Positions 45,161-56,300 of a stretch of DNA of 64,000 nucleotides are shown here, in pieces. The notes below the pieces were generated by a model. It was not told the origin of the DNA, made no database searches, and saw only the letters and a list, made by a program, of their open reading frames with translations. A program made the translations under genes and the position numbers. Numbering within the stretch: the first letter of the stretch is position 1; each line of letters opens with the position of its first letter. The stretch is from Microstegium vimineum (lineage: Eukaryota; Streptophyta; Magnoliopsida; Poales; Poaceae), in contig CM039119.1 of assembly GCA_022036555.1 (NCBI GenBank), positions 8,556,001 through 8,620,000 on the forward strand. The letters run 5' to 3'.

Positions 45161-46504
45161 ATGAGCCGGATGGTTAGCCGCCGCCGGTCTCGGCCGGCCG
45201 ATGCAGTGGACCGTCTAATCCCTCCATTCGACGGCCACAGCACCAAGCGACGCCGCGGTGCCGCCACGGCCTCGTCGGCGTGGCCGTCGATGCCGGAGGA
45301 TCTGGTGGCGCAAATCGCGGACCGGGTGCTCGCCGGCGATCTCCTCGACTACGTCCGCTTCCGCGCGGTATGCCCGCAGTGGCGCTCCTGCACCGTGGAC
45401 CCGCGTGGCCGTGGCGTGACCGACCCTCGCTTCCACCCGCGCCGGTGGACGATGCTCCCGGAGGGCCACGGCCTGCGACCGGGCCACGCCAAGCTCCGCG
45501 GCCATGTCCGCTTCTTCAACCGCGACACGGGCGCCTTCGTCCGCGCCCGCGTCCCGGAGCTCAAGGACCACTTCATCCTCGACTCCCCCGACGGTCTCCT
45601 GCTCCTGCAGCGCGACGCGGACACCGCCGTCCGCCTGCTCAACCCTTTCACCGGAGACGTCTGCGAGTTACCGCCCCTCACGTCGCTCATCCCGCAGCTT
45701 GACCACCTCACCCAAAACCGGCCGCGGTACGAAGTCGACAAGCACAAGGCGCAGTCCTTCCGCAGGCTCGCCGCGGCGGTATCCGTTGCCCCGACGACCG
45801 GTGCCGTCACAGTCTTGCTCGCCCTCGAGCACATCTGCCGCTTCGCCCACGCGTCCGGTGGTGACCGGAGTTGGGTCCTCACGCACTGGAGCACGAATGT
45901 CGTGGCCAGAATACTGCCGTTCCATGGCAGCCTGTACCTGTCCTGCTGGGGAACCGACTCCAATGAGTCGAGCATCTTGCGCCTCGACCCGCCGGAGCTG
46001 TCCTCGCTGCCACTTCCGCCGCCGCACAAAATTGCGACCCTCCCCGCCAAGCTCATGACCACGCCACAGCTGGTGGAGTGTGAGTCGGAGATCCTCGTGG
46101 TTGGTAGCACCTACACCGACTCCACACGCCTCGTGGTTGTCAGGCTCGCCGACCTGATGCTCGGACGGCCGGCTGTTCCATTGACAAGCATCGGCGACAA
46201 CTGCCTCTTCTTCGGCATGCAGAGCCTGGCGGTCTCCGCTAAGGGGATGCCTTCCGTCACCGGGAACTCCGTCGTTCTCAGCACCACCGCAAATGGTCGC
46301 GTGATGCAGTACAATCTGAGTGATGACACCTCGTCGGTGACGTGCGATGGGGACATTTTCCGGAGCCCCCCACCCTGCCCACGCAGCGTTTTCCATCACC
46401 TCCTCACCTGCTGCTACCGCTATTTCTGGAACAAAGGACTGATTTATTGCTTCACAACAAAGCCTACATGGGGGCCCAAAGAAAAGTGGAGGTCGGGGGC
46501 TTGA
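45161..46504 (+). CDS. F-box protein with DUF295 (KIB1-4-type beta-propeller) domain
   Basis: A single-exon frame of 447 residues. A basic N-terminus (Arg-rich, residues 1-40) leads into an F-box at about 41-80 (SMPEDLVAQIADRVLAGDLL, then FRAVCPQWRSCT). A DUF295 region follows to about 400, with the usual HFILDSPDGLLLLQRD and LLNPFTGDVCELP motifs. Such proteins are putative SCF substrate receptors and form a very large, fast-evolving family in grasses; no substrate can be named. I chose the ATG at 45161 because it is the first in frame after the probable TATTTAT box at about 45056. The frame is open further upstream to 45080. The upstream region is duplicated at 33325-34190. Confidence 0.88.
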   Translation: MSRMVSRRRSRPADAVDRLIPPFDGHSTKRRRGAATASSAWPSMPEDLVAQIADRVLAGDLLDYVRFRAVCPQWRSCTVDPRGRGVTDPRFHPRRWTMLPEGHGLRPGHAKLRGHVRFFNRDTGAFVRARVPELKDHFILDSPDGLLLLQRDADTAVRLLNPFTGDVCELPPLTSLIPQLDHLTQNRPRYEVDKHKAQSFRRLAAAVSVAPTTGAVTVLLALEHICRFAHASGGDRSWVLTHWSTNVVARILPFHGSLYLSCWGTDSNESSILRLDPPELSSLPLPPPHKIATLPAKLMTTPQLVECESEILVVGSTYTDSTRLVVVRLADLMLGRPAVPLTSIGDNCLFFGMQSLAVSAKGMPSVTGNSVVLSTTANGRVMQYNLSDDTSSVTCDGDIFRSPPPCPRSVFHHLLTCCYRYFWNKGLIYCFTTKPTWGPKEKWRSGA

Positions 46505-47442
46505 CTGAGCTCTCCAGAATTGCTTCAAGCAGATGAACAGAAGTGCTTAGCTCTTGCTGTTTAGATAGGGTTTAGATAGACAGTCAAGATGCTGATCTGT
46601 TCTGCAACCGGAGAAGTAGTTAATTCGGTTTTCTGTTTGGCTCTGTTGTACTGTACTGTTTATAAAAATAATTTTGTCATATTTGTGTGTTCAGAGCTGC
46701 TATTTTTATTTATTTTTTTTATTTCCCAAAGATTTTTTTTTCTCAGACGTGCAGTAGAGCAATGATTTACCTATAAGAAAAAAAAGTATCAACCTATTTT
46801 GTTTGTGGCTACAACAATGTTTTCCCCAAAACCATTTATTAATCTCATTTCTTTCATAATCACGATTCACATTACGAAGGCATGTCTTGAAATTTTCCAT
46901 CGTCTTTATTCAGGTGAATAAAACTTTTCCCAGATCTTTCGAACCGAAATCCAGAATAAAAATTTTCCCAGATCTTTCGAACCGAAATCCAGGAGTACTT
47001 CACAGATTCAACACAACAAACTTGCCACTGCATGAAATTACACAAACACAGAGTTACCACACCACCACTGACAGAAACATGTATAACCATCAGCACTACT
47101 CGCTGCGTCGCTATCACTGTACATAACTACATACTACTTGAATTCCTGACGGGCAGGGTCCTAAACCACCAACAAATCGCTGGTGTTGCCTAAAGCAGCC
47201 ACTCATGGCAAGCAGCAATCACTAGTCAGATCATATCAGATGCACCTAGCAGTTTTCCCTGGAAGTCATGGCGAATGCCGGCCAATTCTCATGGAAGCAA
47301 GCCCCTACACGCCCCTACCCTTGGCAAGGAATTCAGAAGGCATGAAAACCGAGCAACGGTAGCATAATTGCCTAGTCTTGCTGACACTACAGTGGACACA
47401 ACTCAGGAGCCTTGTACGAAGAAAACAAAAAGGCGACGGAAA
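46505..47442. other. convergent 3' regions of the F-box and HSFA2 genes
   Basis: No gene. The F-box 3' untranslated region probably ends near 46700, and the HSFA2 3' untranslated region comes from the right on the minus strand. A 42-bp tandem duplication (TTTTCCCAGATCTTTCGAAC...) lies at about 46920-46993. Confidence 0.6.
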
Positions 47443-47579
47443 CTAATTGCTTGACATTGGGCCATCTGAGTTGAGAAAGCCCATCTTCTCGGACAGCACA
47501 TTCATATCATCCTCGATAACAGGGCTATCGTTCTCCTCACCAAGTCCTTCGTTCAGCAATTGCTCCCAGAAGTTGTCAT

Positions 47580-49930
47580 TCAAATCCTCCTGGGCATGTC
47601 TTGCTGCTGCTCAGATGTACTGCCAATATCAATGTCCTGTGGCTCAACCAGACCTTGGCCATCAAAAGCTGCACTCTCGAGGTCAGTTGGGATTCCGTCG
47701 ACAAGGAAATCAACCGAGTCCTGGGCATTAAATAGCACCGGTGAAGCTTGCTCTAGGCTGCTACCAGCCCCCAAGTCGTCAACTTCAGGTCCTTGATCGA
47801 TGCGGCGTCTTCTTTTCTTCGAAATCGCATCTTGGAGCTCCTTTCTCATCTCATTCTGGGAAACCAGTTGCTTCAGGAATTCAGGATTCCGCATGACACG
47901 TGCCAAGAACGCCATCATCTGCTGCTGCTTCTGTTCAGTCCCTTGTAGCCTATCCTCCATGACTTTGAGATTTGCCTTTGTGTTCTGCTGCTCCTGCCTT
48001 AGCTTCACCACTTCTGCCAGCAATAACTGCTTGTCTCTCTTCAGCCTGTCAATCTCAGCATCAAACCCAAAGTGCCCCACCTCAAGGTATGGCCCAAGGG
48101 ACTGCTGGTTTGTGGCATTCTGAGCAGGAGGTTTTCGACGCCTGATGTTCTTCAGAAGCTGTCTCTGTCCCCGTAAAAAGCCCTCATTTGCAAATTCCCA
48201 CCGATCAGGATCCACCTTCCTGAAACCCTGGATAGGCCAGCAAACAACATATCAGGCTTCAAAAGACCTCAAGGCAAGAAGATATGACTGGTGTATTTGC
48301 AGAAAGAAAAATATGGTTATTTTTTCATCAGATCAGCAATAAGAGCTAAAGTGTAATCAAACAAAAAGATGACCTACATTGCCTCTTTAGGATACATTCC
48401 AGTTTACTTTGCATGGTTTCAGTTTGCACTGTTTTTAGTTACCTCTTCATTTAATTTGTTATTCCTCTGCTTTAATAAATCAATACTCATCCTTTTCTAC
48501 TGTTTCGAGGACCTGTCATATACTGCCTCATTCAAAAGCAAATAAGAAAACAATAAAGCATTAAAAAATAAGAGATCATTATTATGAAATATTGTTTCAT
48601 TTAAGAAATATTAATTTCACTGAGAGAGAAAAATCCATGAGAGGAATAATGCACAATGCAAGGACAGCATGAAGTTTAGCAGCTGACAGTGACACGTGAC
48701 CTAAGACGTTACAATTCAATCATGCACATGACTACAAATAGCTTCAGAGAGGCCCTGGTGCAAGCGGTAGAGCTTTACCGCCTGTGACCAAGAGTTCCAG
48801 GGTTCGAGCCCCAGCCTCTGCACATTTGTGCGGGAAAGTCTGCGGGCTATTTCCCTTCCCTAGACCCCGCAGTGCGGGAGCCTACGGCACTGGGTACGCC
48901 CTTTTAGAGTGGGCACACACGTATCCCAGCTGCTATTAATTCAGGAAAAGGTTCCCTGGCATCAAAACAGGGAAATACAGCCATGAAGGGTGATGTTGCT
49001 GTTGAATAGCTTAAGGAAAATAATAATTCAAAAACATATTATCCTTTATCGATAAATGTTTGCTAAAAACACAGCAGTAACATTTTTCTAAATTCCAACA
49101 AGATTATCTTCTTCATCTCCTTCCACAACATGAGCATGTGTAGGGAACCGTTTTCCTCGTAATAACTAAACTCAACTTACCTGGGGTTTCTATGTGCTTG
49201 TACAGAAAGACAGTACCATGCAGCTGTAGTATTAACTTGCACCATACATTCATACCAGAATAAGCATAAGTTAAACTTGCTTGTTTAATTAAATTATCCA
49301 TATGTTGCCCTGAAGTACAAACATTCTACACCAAAAGGGCAAAAACAAGATATGAGATTCCGACAATTCAATTGGAGTAGATAAATAATGCGTAGCAAGC
49401 TTCAATACCTACATATGCCACTTTGCTGTTTCATTGCTGACCACAAAACATAACAAGGCAATCTCAAGCATTACACCAACTACTTGCAAGAAAGTCAACA
49501 GCATTGCATTTTGGGAGCTGAACATTCAACGCTGTGCATCACGAACCATGCCATGCTGAATTGGTAATGGGGGAAACAAGTGCTTGCTTACATAGGTGTT
49601 GAGCTGCCGGACAAAGCTGGAGAAGTTATTGTGCTTGAAGTGCCTGGGCAGCAGCACGGTGGCAAAGGCGTGCGGATCCCACACCACGAAGCTGTTGTTG
49701 GTGGCGCTCCACGACACGATCGGGTTGGTGGCTGGGTCTTCGACCATGTCATACGTCTTGGTGAGGAACGGCGGCGGCCCAGGGTCATGCAGACCCTCCA
49801 TCGGCCTCGGTGCCGCAGGCCCCGCGACAATGGCACTGGACGGCCCGTCCCTGGCCTCCTCCGTGCCTGCCAGCATATCTCCTCCCTCACCATGGCTCTC
49901 CTCCTTCACTGGGTTCAGCATTGGGTCCAT
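47580..49930 (-). CDS. HSFA2: heat stress transcription factor A-2 type, C-terminus frameshifted
   Basis: Exon 1 (49592-49930, 113 codons) and exon 2 (47580-48227) join in phase 0 inside the DNA-binding domain, at NTY|GFRKVDP, the conserved HSF intron position. The DNA-binding domain covers about residues 51-145, the HR-A/B coiled coil for trimerisation about 170-237, and the nuclear signal KKRRRR lies near 250. Class A2 factors bind heat shock elements and sustain acquired thermotolerance. The frame stops after QQQDMPRRI, giving 328 residues. One frame over, the sequence goes on with QEDLNDNFWEQLL, then DDMNVLSEKMGFL, to a stop at 47443. These match the AHA activator and export signal of grass A2 factors. 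A missing base in a C-run at about 47590 explains this. The start is the first Met of the conserved N-terminus. Confidence 0.88.
48228..49591 (-). other. intron of the HSFA2 gene
   Basis: It runs from the donor ACCTAT|GTAAGC to the acceptor TATCCAG|GGTTTC on the minus strand. It contains a tRNA-derived SINE at 48749-48925. No other gene was seen. Confidence 0.85.
48749..48925 (+). mobile_element. tRNA-derived SINE in the HSFA2 intron
   Basis: The head has a Pol III A box (TGGTGCAAGCGG, 48756-48767) and B box (GGTTCGAGCC, 48801-48810) spaced as in a tRNA. It is followed by a non-tRNA body with GCGGGAAAGTCTGCGGGCTA. It lacks a full cloverleaf, so it is a SINE head and not a tRNA gene. It is inserted opposite to the gene. 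Confidence 0.7.
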
Positions 49931-50094
49931 AGCTTACCCAGATTCTTCTACCCTCCTAACCGAGAATTCTATACTAGAATCTCTACTCTGACGCCGGAAT
50001 GGAATGGTCTGTTGGACAATGTCAGTACCAAGAGCAGCTACCCCTAGCACACGGCCACACAGGAGTACAGGACACGCATCGACATTAAGACATA

Positions 50095-50179
50095 CTCCCT
50101 CTATCCCTTAATGTCTGTCTCTAGAAAACCGTGTCACAGACACGCTTCCCGAACGAAGCATATAAAGGGACGGAGGGAG
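50095..50179. mobile_element. miniature Stowaway (85 bp) upstream of HSFA2
   Basis: The ends CTCCCTCTATCCCTTA and TAAAGGGACGGAGGGAG are inverted repeats, with flanks TA and TT. It lies about 165 bp upstream of the HSFA2 ATG and contains TTCCCGAA (50146-50153), a two-unit heat shock element. Confidence 0.7.
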
Positions 50180-50629
50180 TTCACACACGCGGGCGGGCGT
50201 GCCTGTAGCGCGGAGATGGGGAACAGGATAGGGCGTTATCCTGGCAAGAACACCTCACCATCCACCGGCAGCTCGGCAAGTACGGGTAGAAAGCAGCCGA
50301 CAAACTGTGGGGGGGGAGCAGAGCAGCACGCCAGGGGCGGAGAGGAGATCAAAGCCGCTCGCCGGGTGCCTGAAACGACGAACACAGCAAGAAGTTGAGC
50401 TTCCGCGGCGGAAACCAGAAACCCGGAGGAGAGATTTGAGCGGAAAAGGCGGGAACTTTTGGGTCCTCACCAGTACGGGAGCTTTCCTGTCGCCCGGAGC
50501 CGCGGCGGGGCCGGGTACGGTGGCGAGCGGTCACGAGCGCCGGGAGGGTAGGTAGCCCGCGGCACCGGCAGCCTACTAGATGTGACTCTAGGATGGTGGG
50601 TGGGTAGGGTAGGGTATGGATTTGGCTAT

Positions 50630-50652
50630 TTCGGGAAAGGAAGGTTCTGGAA
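50630..50652 (-). promoter_or_regulatory. heat shock element array of the HSFA2 promoter
   Basis: Five pentamer cores fall on an exact 5-bp grid on the plus strand: TTC 50630, GAA 50635, GAA 50640, TTC 50645 and GAA 50650. The last three form a perfect alternating GAAnnTTCnnGAA. The array lies about 700 bp upstream of the ATG. HSFA2 genes are known to be heat-inducible through such elements. Confidence 0.65.
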
Positions 50653-50859
50653 GGTGAGGGGACGGGGGATGGGGACCGGAACACTGGGAAAGCGGGGGGG
50701 TGGGACTGGGGGAGAGAGACGGTCGACGGAGGAAGGCCAAAATGGTCGCTGCCTCGCTGGCGGCGCTGGTCGGTGGAGCGAGGGAGGGAGGGGCACGTGG
50801 CGCGGGTGAGGTGGGCCTGGGCCGCAGATGGGAGCTGATTACGCACGCGGGTGTCTTCA

Positions 50860-52340
50860 TCAAAAGTCTAGCTTTTCAAATTGTGCCTCTTAAAGTGTGG
50901 AAGTAAGCAATGCAATTTCCAAAAAATTATTGAAAAAGATTAATATCCGTATAAAATCTATTTTTGGCCATGTTTAGTTCCACCAGAAATCCAAAATCTA
51001 AAATCCCAACCATTTTGGATTCCAAAATCCAGAATGCAAAAATATTTCAGTGAACTGTTTAGTTCCAATCAAAATTTAATTTATTTTTTATTTTAATGAT
51101 GGGGATTATGAGGATGACACATAAACCAATGTAAAATTTACCTTCTTTTGGCCTCTTGAGTCCAAAATCCAAAATGAAAAATGGACCACTTTTTGCAGAA
51201 AAATTTAGGTGGTGTTTAGTTCCATTTTACAAAATGAAGAGTCAAAACCCAAAATATTTTGGATTCTATGGAAAACTAATCAAGGCCTTTATTGAATTGC
51301 AATCATATTAATATATTATGCGTTCTACATTACATAAGAATTGGAAAGCACCCACAAAAAATGTATCATGTAACAAACAAAAGAAAAAACAATTAAAATG
51401 TATCTAACTAATAAAGCCTCATAAAAATTGCATTTATAAATATGTAAACAGACACAAATTAATGTGTTGAGCCTTCATCCAATAGATCATGAAAATTTTG
51501 GTTAACCAACTTTTCTGGCTAAATCTGACCGGTTAATTGATTTTGGTGATATTTTGTCCACCCTTTTATGTTATTTCGCATCTATTTTCTCTGTCCCTAA
51601 ATAATTTTTATGTTGTTAATTTGATAATATTCGTAAAGAATATTAGCAACATTTGTATCTCCAAATAAATTTATTAAAATTTAACGATCTGTCTAATGAT
51701 ATTAATTATATATTATAAATATTAATAATTCTTTTTTATAAATTTAGTTAAAATTATTTCTCAGAAAACGAGAATGATAGTTAAAATGGAATGGAGGTAG
51801 TACCTAATTATACAGGAGTTTTATGCACCCGCCTCGCTACTAAAATCTAAAAGTTCTCTTAGTGAAGTAGGGTTTTCCTATTGTTTTGGTATTTAAAATT
51901 TAGTATAAACTTTTTCTAGTCAATATCTTTTAATGAGAATTTTCATGTGTTATGACTAGTGATAGTATTTTATTACTACTTAAAAACACTAGGTGAAATC
52001 CACAGTACTAATAGTGACTCCCCCTCCCCAACGCACATTGACAATTGAATTTTACGTTCCTTCGTACCTATCAAGGGTCAGTCTCATGTTTTTTCACCAA
52101 ATAAAAGTTTATTATAAAAATATATCCAAATTTAACTATAATTTATTATTATTATTATATTTAGTTAAATTTAAAAATATTTAACTCTTCAAAAAACGAA
52201 AACGATGCTTATGTTTGGATGGATGTAGTAGTTTATAGCTGATAGGCTCATAGCGCAAGATCTTGTTCAACGCTGAAGCTGCTGCAAACCTATTCGATCG
52301 AAAACAAGCTTAGTGCAAGCTCTTGTTCACAGCTCCTTGT
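50860..52340. other. intergenic, AT-rich, degenerate MITEs
   Basis: No gene. Repeated TGTTTAGTTCC(A/T) modules with CAAAATCC(A/T)AAAT runs (about 50970-51260) look like an unclassified MITE. Stowaway-like ends bracket about 51588-51800 and, more weakly, 52017-52230. Confidence 0.4.
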
Positions 52341-53319
52341 TAAAAAAAAAAAGAAAAAAGGATAACATTGTCACCAGCTAGACAGACAGAAATGACCTGC
52401 TGCTCAGCACGCCGTGGACATCATTTGCAGCGTCAATTGCACTTGGTCTCCCAACTCCAAAGACCTATCCTGGTGACATCCAGTTGTCAGTCAATCTGTC
52501 AATGCACTCGGTTGGCAGTTTGTCAGCCTAGAAAAGAAGTGGAATTGTATTTTTCCACATATTCTATAGAGTTTTGGCCCCCAGGGATAACATAATGTAC
52601 AGCGTGCAGGGAAGCTGTATTTTGTCTGCTTAGCAAACCTGGACAGCGGCTTGCGAGGTCAAGGTTAAACACAACTATAGTTGCAAAATATACTGTACAC
52701 AGGGAAAGTGTACTTGACTGTTTTCATGGGAGCTGTATTCGTCTGTAAGGCATCCAAAAAGTAAATACAAGTTACAGGTTCAAACACAAATGAACAGGTT
52801 TCATTATGAATACTCTATGATTTGGAAACGAAACAAAAGAAAACGTTGTTGAAACTCTGATCATGCAGTTACAACTCCAAGGGTTCCCAGAATAAGACAC
52901 ACACCATGAATCACAAAGTCATATACACTCAATGCCACTGTAAAAATGACAGGCAGGTAGATCTTAGATGGAGCACGATTTACTCTCAAGGTTAATTTCA
53001 GTAAAAACTGGATACAGAGAGAACAGAACTGAAAATTACATTATGCACGAATATCACTTTGTCAAGGTACAGTTCAGTGATTAGCACATTACTTCTACAG
53101 AGGCAACAGGCATCGAGTTAAAAAGCTTTATCAATGCCTGCTTTCATAGAACTTGCTCTCTTTTTTTTTCTCTCTGTTACTTTCTTCCTGACAACATCAC
53201 ATTACAGTGATTAATTAATTAACAGCGAAACAAAAAAAGAATGAGGTCAAGGCTGTCATGAGACACACCAAAGTGGCATGAATCGTGGTATACAATACAC
53301 AATATAGCACCACAACGTG
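52341..53319 (-). other. 3' flank of the ETO1-like gene
   Basis: No coding sequence. The 3' untranslated region of the minus-strand gene probably covers a few hundred bases left of 53320. Confidence 0.5.
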
Positions 53320-56300
53320 TCAGGGCTCTTGGCTGTTCACACGTTTCTGAAGCTCCAACATTTCCTGGTGATTTGGGTCCAAGGAGAGGGCGGCTCTACA
53401 ATCACGGAGAGCGCTCGGTACATCCCCAATGTGCTCGTGGAAAGCCGCCCGGAGATGCAGCAAGTGCAGATCGGCTTTGAAGGATATTGCACGACTGAGC
53501 TCCGCTAGTGCATCGTTCTCCTTGTGGCTATCCATCAGCACTGTGAAAAGCAAAACCAGAACAACGTTTTAACCACGTCTATATGTTGTGCAGAGCAGTG
53601 CATGAAATACATAAGATGTACCATTGTCTAACATGTTATGCATCATAACACTTTCACAAAGACATGACATGAATAAAAGTATTTTCACAGGTATAAGAGT
53701 TTTCACGAAGATGAGGTTGTTACATCTTGTGCATAGTTTCATCCTAGCACAGGGCGGTTCTAAGTTTAACATAATCTACTTGATTCTCAGCTGCTGCACT
53801 AGTCAAAGTGGTGCAGGGTCCAAAACTTGCGACCAATTATGTTAAGAAGAGGAATTCTGCAAAGTGATACAATCCAGGAAAAAGGAACAAGTGTTTGTGG
53901 CAATAGTCCTAGACTAAAGGATGCAGGTGAACTTCATGTTGAACAATAAAGAGAAGGTAATCACCACGAGAGCAAACAGAGTAAAAAATGAGTAATTCAG
54001 AGCACTGTGCTTAAAACAAAGTTTCAGTATTAAAGCTATATTTGAATGATGGCTACAGTATCAGGCACTTTAGATAGAAGCATAGTATTTCCATAATTCC
54101 ATTTTGGCTAATACACTCTAAACCCTAAAACATGGGTCCAGTAGCAACAGCTAAAAGTTATTCAAAAAGGAAGACAGCTACCAAAAAAATGTCCAGAAAA
54201 ACGCTAATATTGCATAATGCAGCATCTTAGGGCACGATTTATTGGTTTTCGATGCAGAACTCGAGATGTATATACAATGCAGAATTTTGCATTATTGTCA
54301 AAATTATTGTATGTTATCAGCAAACCAAAAGAAAGTTTCAATTTGATCCAACCTGCTGCTCGATATCTGTATGGATAAACACGTAAAGGATCCAATTGGG
54401 TCACTGTTTGCAAATCTGTCATAGTTTGTTCCCGTTCACAATATTCTGAGCGTTTCTCATAAGCCGAAGCATTGTTTTTAGCTTTTTCTATCAACTTGGT
54501 CATCTCTTCATATGCAGCTTCCCTGTTGTTCCTGAGAAAATGTACACGAGCAAGACCTTGATGGGCTCTAGTGTGTCGAATCTTCAATGCACTTGTATAG
54601 CAATCAGCTGCTGAGTCTAACTTTCCACAATCAACATAGACACCACCAAGGTTATTCAATGCCTGCGGGTAAAACAATGCACAGAAACTGTTAATAACCC
54701 CTTGTACCACAATGCCACACATGAATAAATATCAGATGTTCTTGGTACTCCTAAACATTCTACAGCATTATGGACGCTTTCCTTAGCCAAAAGTTGATGA
54801 ATAAGTAGCCACAAGCCCCCATACCTTTCATGTTGTTCAAATTCCTTAAGTTATTTCAATTCCAATCAAATGCATACACTACATTGCAGTGATCAGGCTT
54901 CAGTAGCAAAAAGGAACATGTGAATCGGGACAGTGTTCATAGATACTATAATATTTCGTTCTCCCTCAACTCTAATTTATCATGGCAGCTAATGCACCAG
55001 CAAGCGTCATGCTACATGACAACAATCAGAGAGAGCTTGGATCAGTCAGTGTCTAGCAAAGCATAGAAAATCTTAAAGAATTCCCTATAATGCCGGATGA
55101 ACCAAGTTGCCCCTGAATTTACCAAGTTTAGTCTAAGGTAAACTAAACTTCAAATGCAATGACTTGTCAAGAGTAAATAACATATGAATCACTTTCGTAT
55201 TCATAAACTGCAGCACGCACCTGACCCTTCCGAAGCCGGTCTGAAGGGCATTTCAATGCATCTTCAAGAAGCGAGATAACAGTCGCGGAATAAGAAGGAT
55301 CAACTCCTGAGTCAGCCAAAACATAGGCTTTCAGAAAGAAAGCCTCAAATGATCTTTGAATAGAAATAGATTCCTCCGCTTTTTGTAGGGCCTCCTCACA
55401 GTGCCCCGTGTCATATAAAAGCCAACCCTCATATACTAGTCGTTCATGCTGAGTTGCTGCATGATGCCTTGCCAATTGCAAACTGCGCATCGCTGCCTCA
55501 GGACAGTTCAACCTGGAAAAAGCCCAAATATCAAGCAATACCTGTCATTAAATTGGCGATCAAAACAGACACAACAGAATATCTGAGAGGTATGCTGGTA
55601 GAATTTACCTAAGGAGCAGCAAAGATTGCCTAAAGTACAGGACACCTTTTGCTGCATCTGACTCAAGCATCCGATAGATCACTGAAAGTGAACCAATATC
55701 ATCCACTGATGACCAGCGTTCATAAAGTTGCAGCCAACACTCAGCAGTATTCCAATGCTCGACATGTGCTCCGAGAAGAGTGCCTATTTTGGAAGCAGCT
55801 ACACGTCCTTCCAACATCCGATAATCAGGTGAAAGAGTAAGAATCGCATGGATATCACAGATAGCAGACTTATAGTCTTCAAGAGCCAAGTATAGACAGA
55901 TACGTAGCTCCAGGCACTCCAATGCTAACTTGAAACCCAAGAGTCGGTTAATTTCCTCTAAGGCAAGTTTAGCATCTTTCTTTCTCATCAAGGATGCAGC
56001 TCGATACATGTAAGGGTAAGTGAGAGTAGGATCCAGCTCGCTTGCTTTGTCAAGGTCTGCCAGCTTTCTATCTCCTTCAGAATACAACGACCTCTCCAGA
56101 TACATCCAACCCAGTGGCAAATTTGATGTTATCACTGAACTGAGCTTATCATAAGCCAAAGCCTTTTGGCCTTGTATGCCAGCGATTCTAGCAATACCAG
56201 AAATCGAATACTCATGACCAGCAGAAAAGGCAACCTCAAATCCATGTTCAGCTTCACTATATTCTTTTCTCAAAAGCCTAATGCATCCAAGTTGATGAAA

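Noticed and set aside
45349..46528. Long minus-strand ORFs opposite the DUF295 F-box gene
   Set aside because: These are shadow frames of a GC-rich exon; the plus strand shows the family motifs.
48749..48822. Possible tRNA gene with A and B boxes in the HSFA2 intron
   Set aside because: No complete cloverleaf or acceptor stem can be formed and a SINE-like body follows, so it is a tRNA-derived SINE head.
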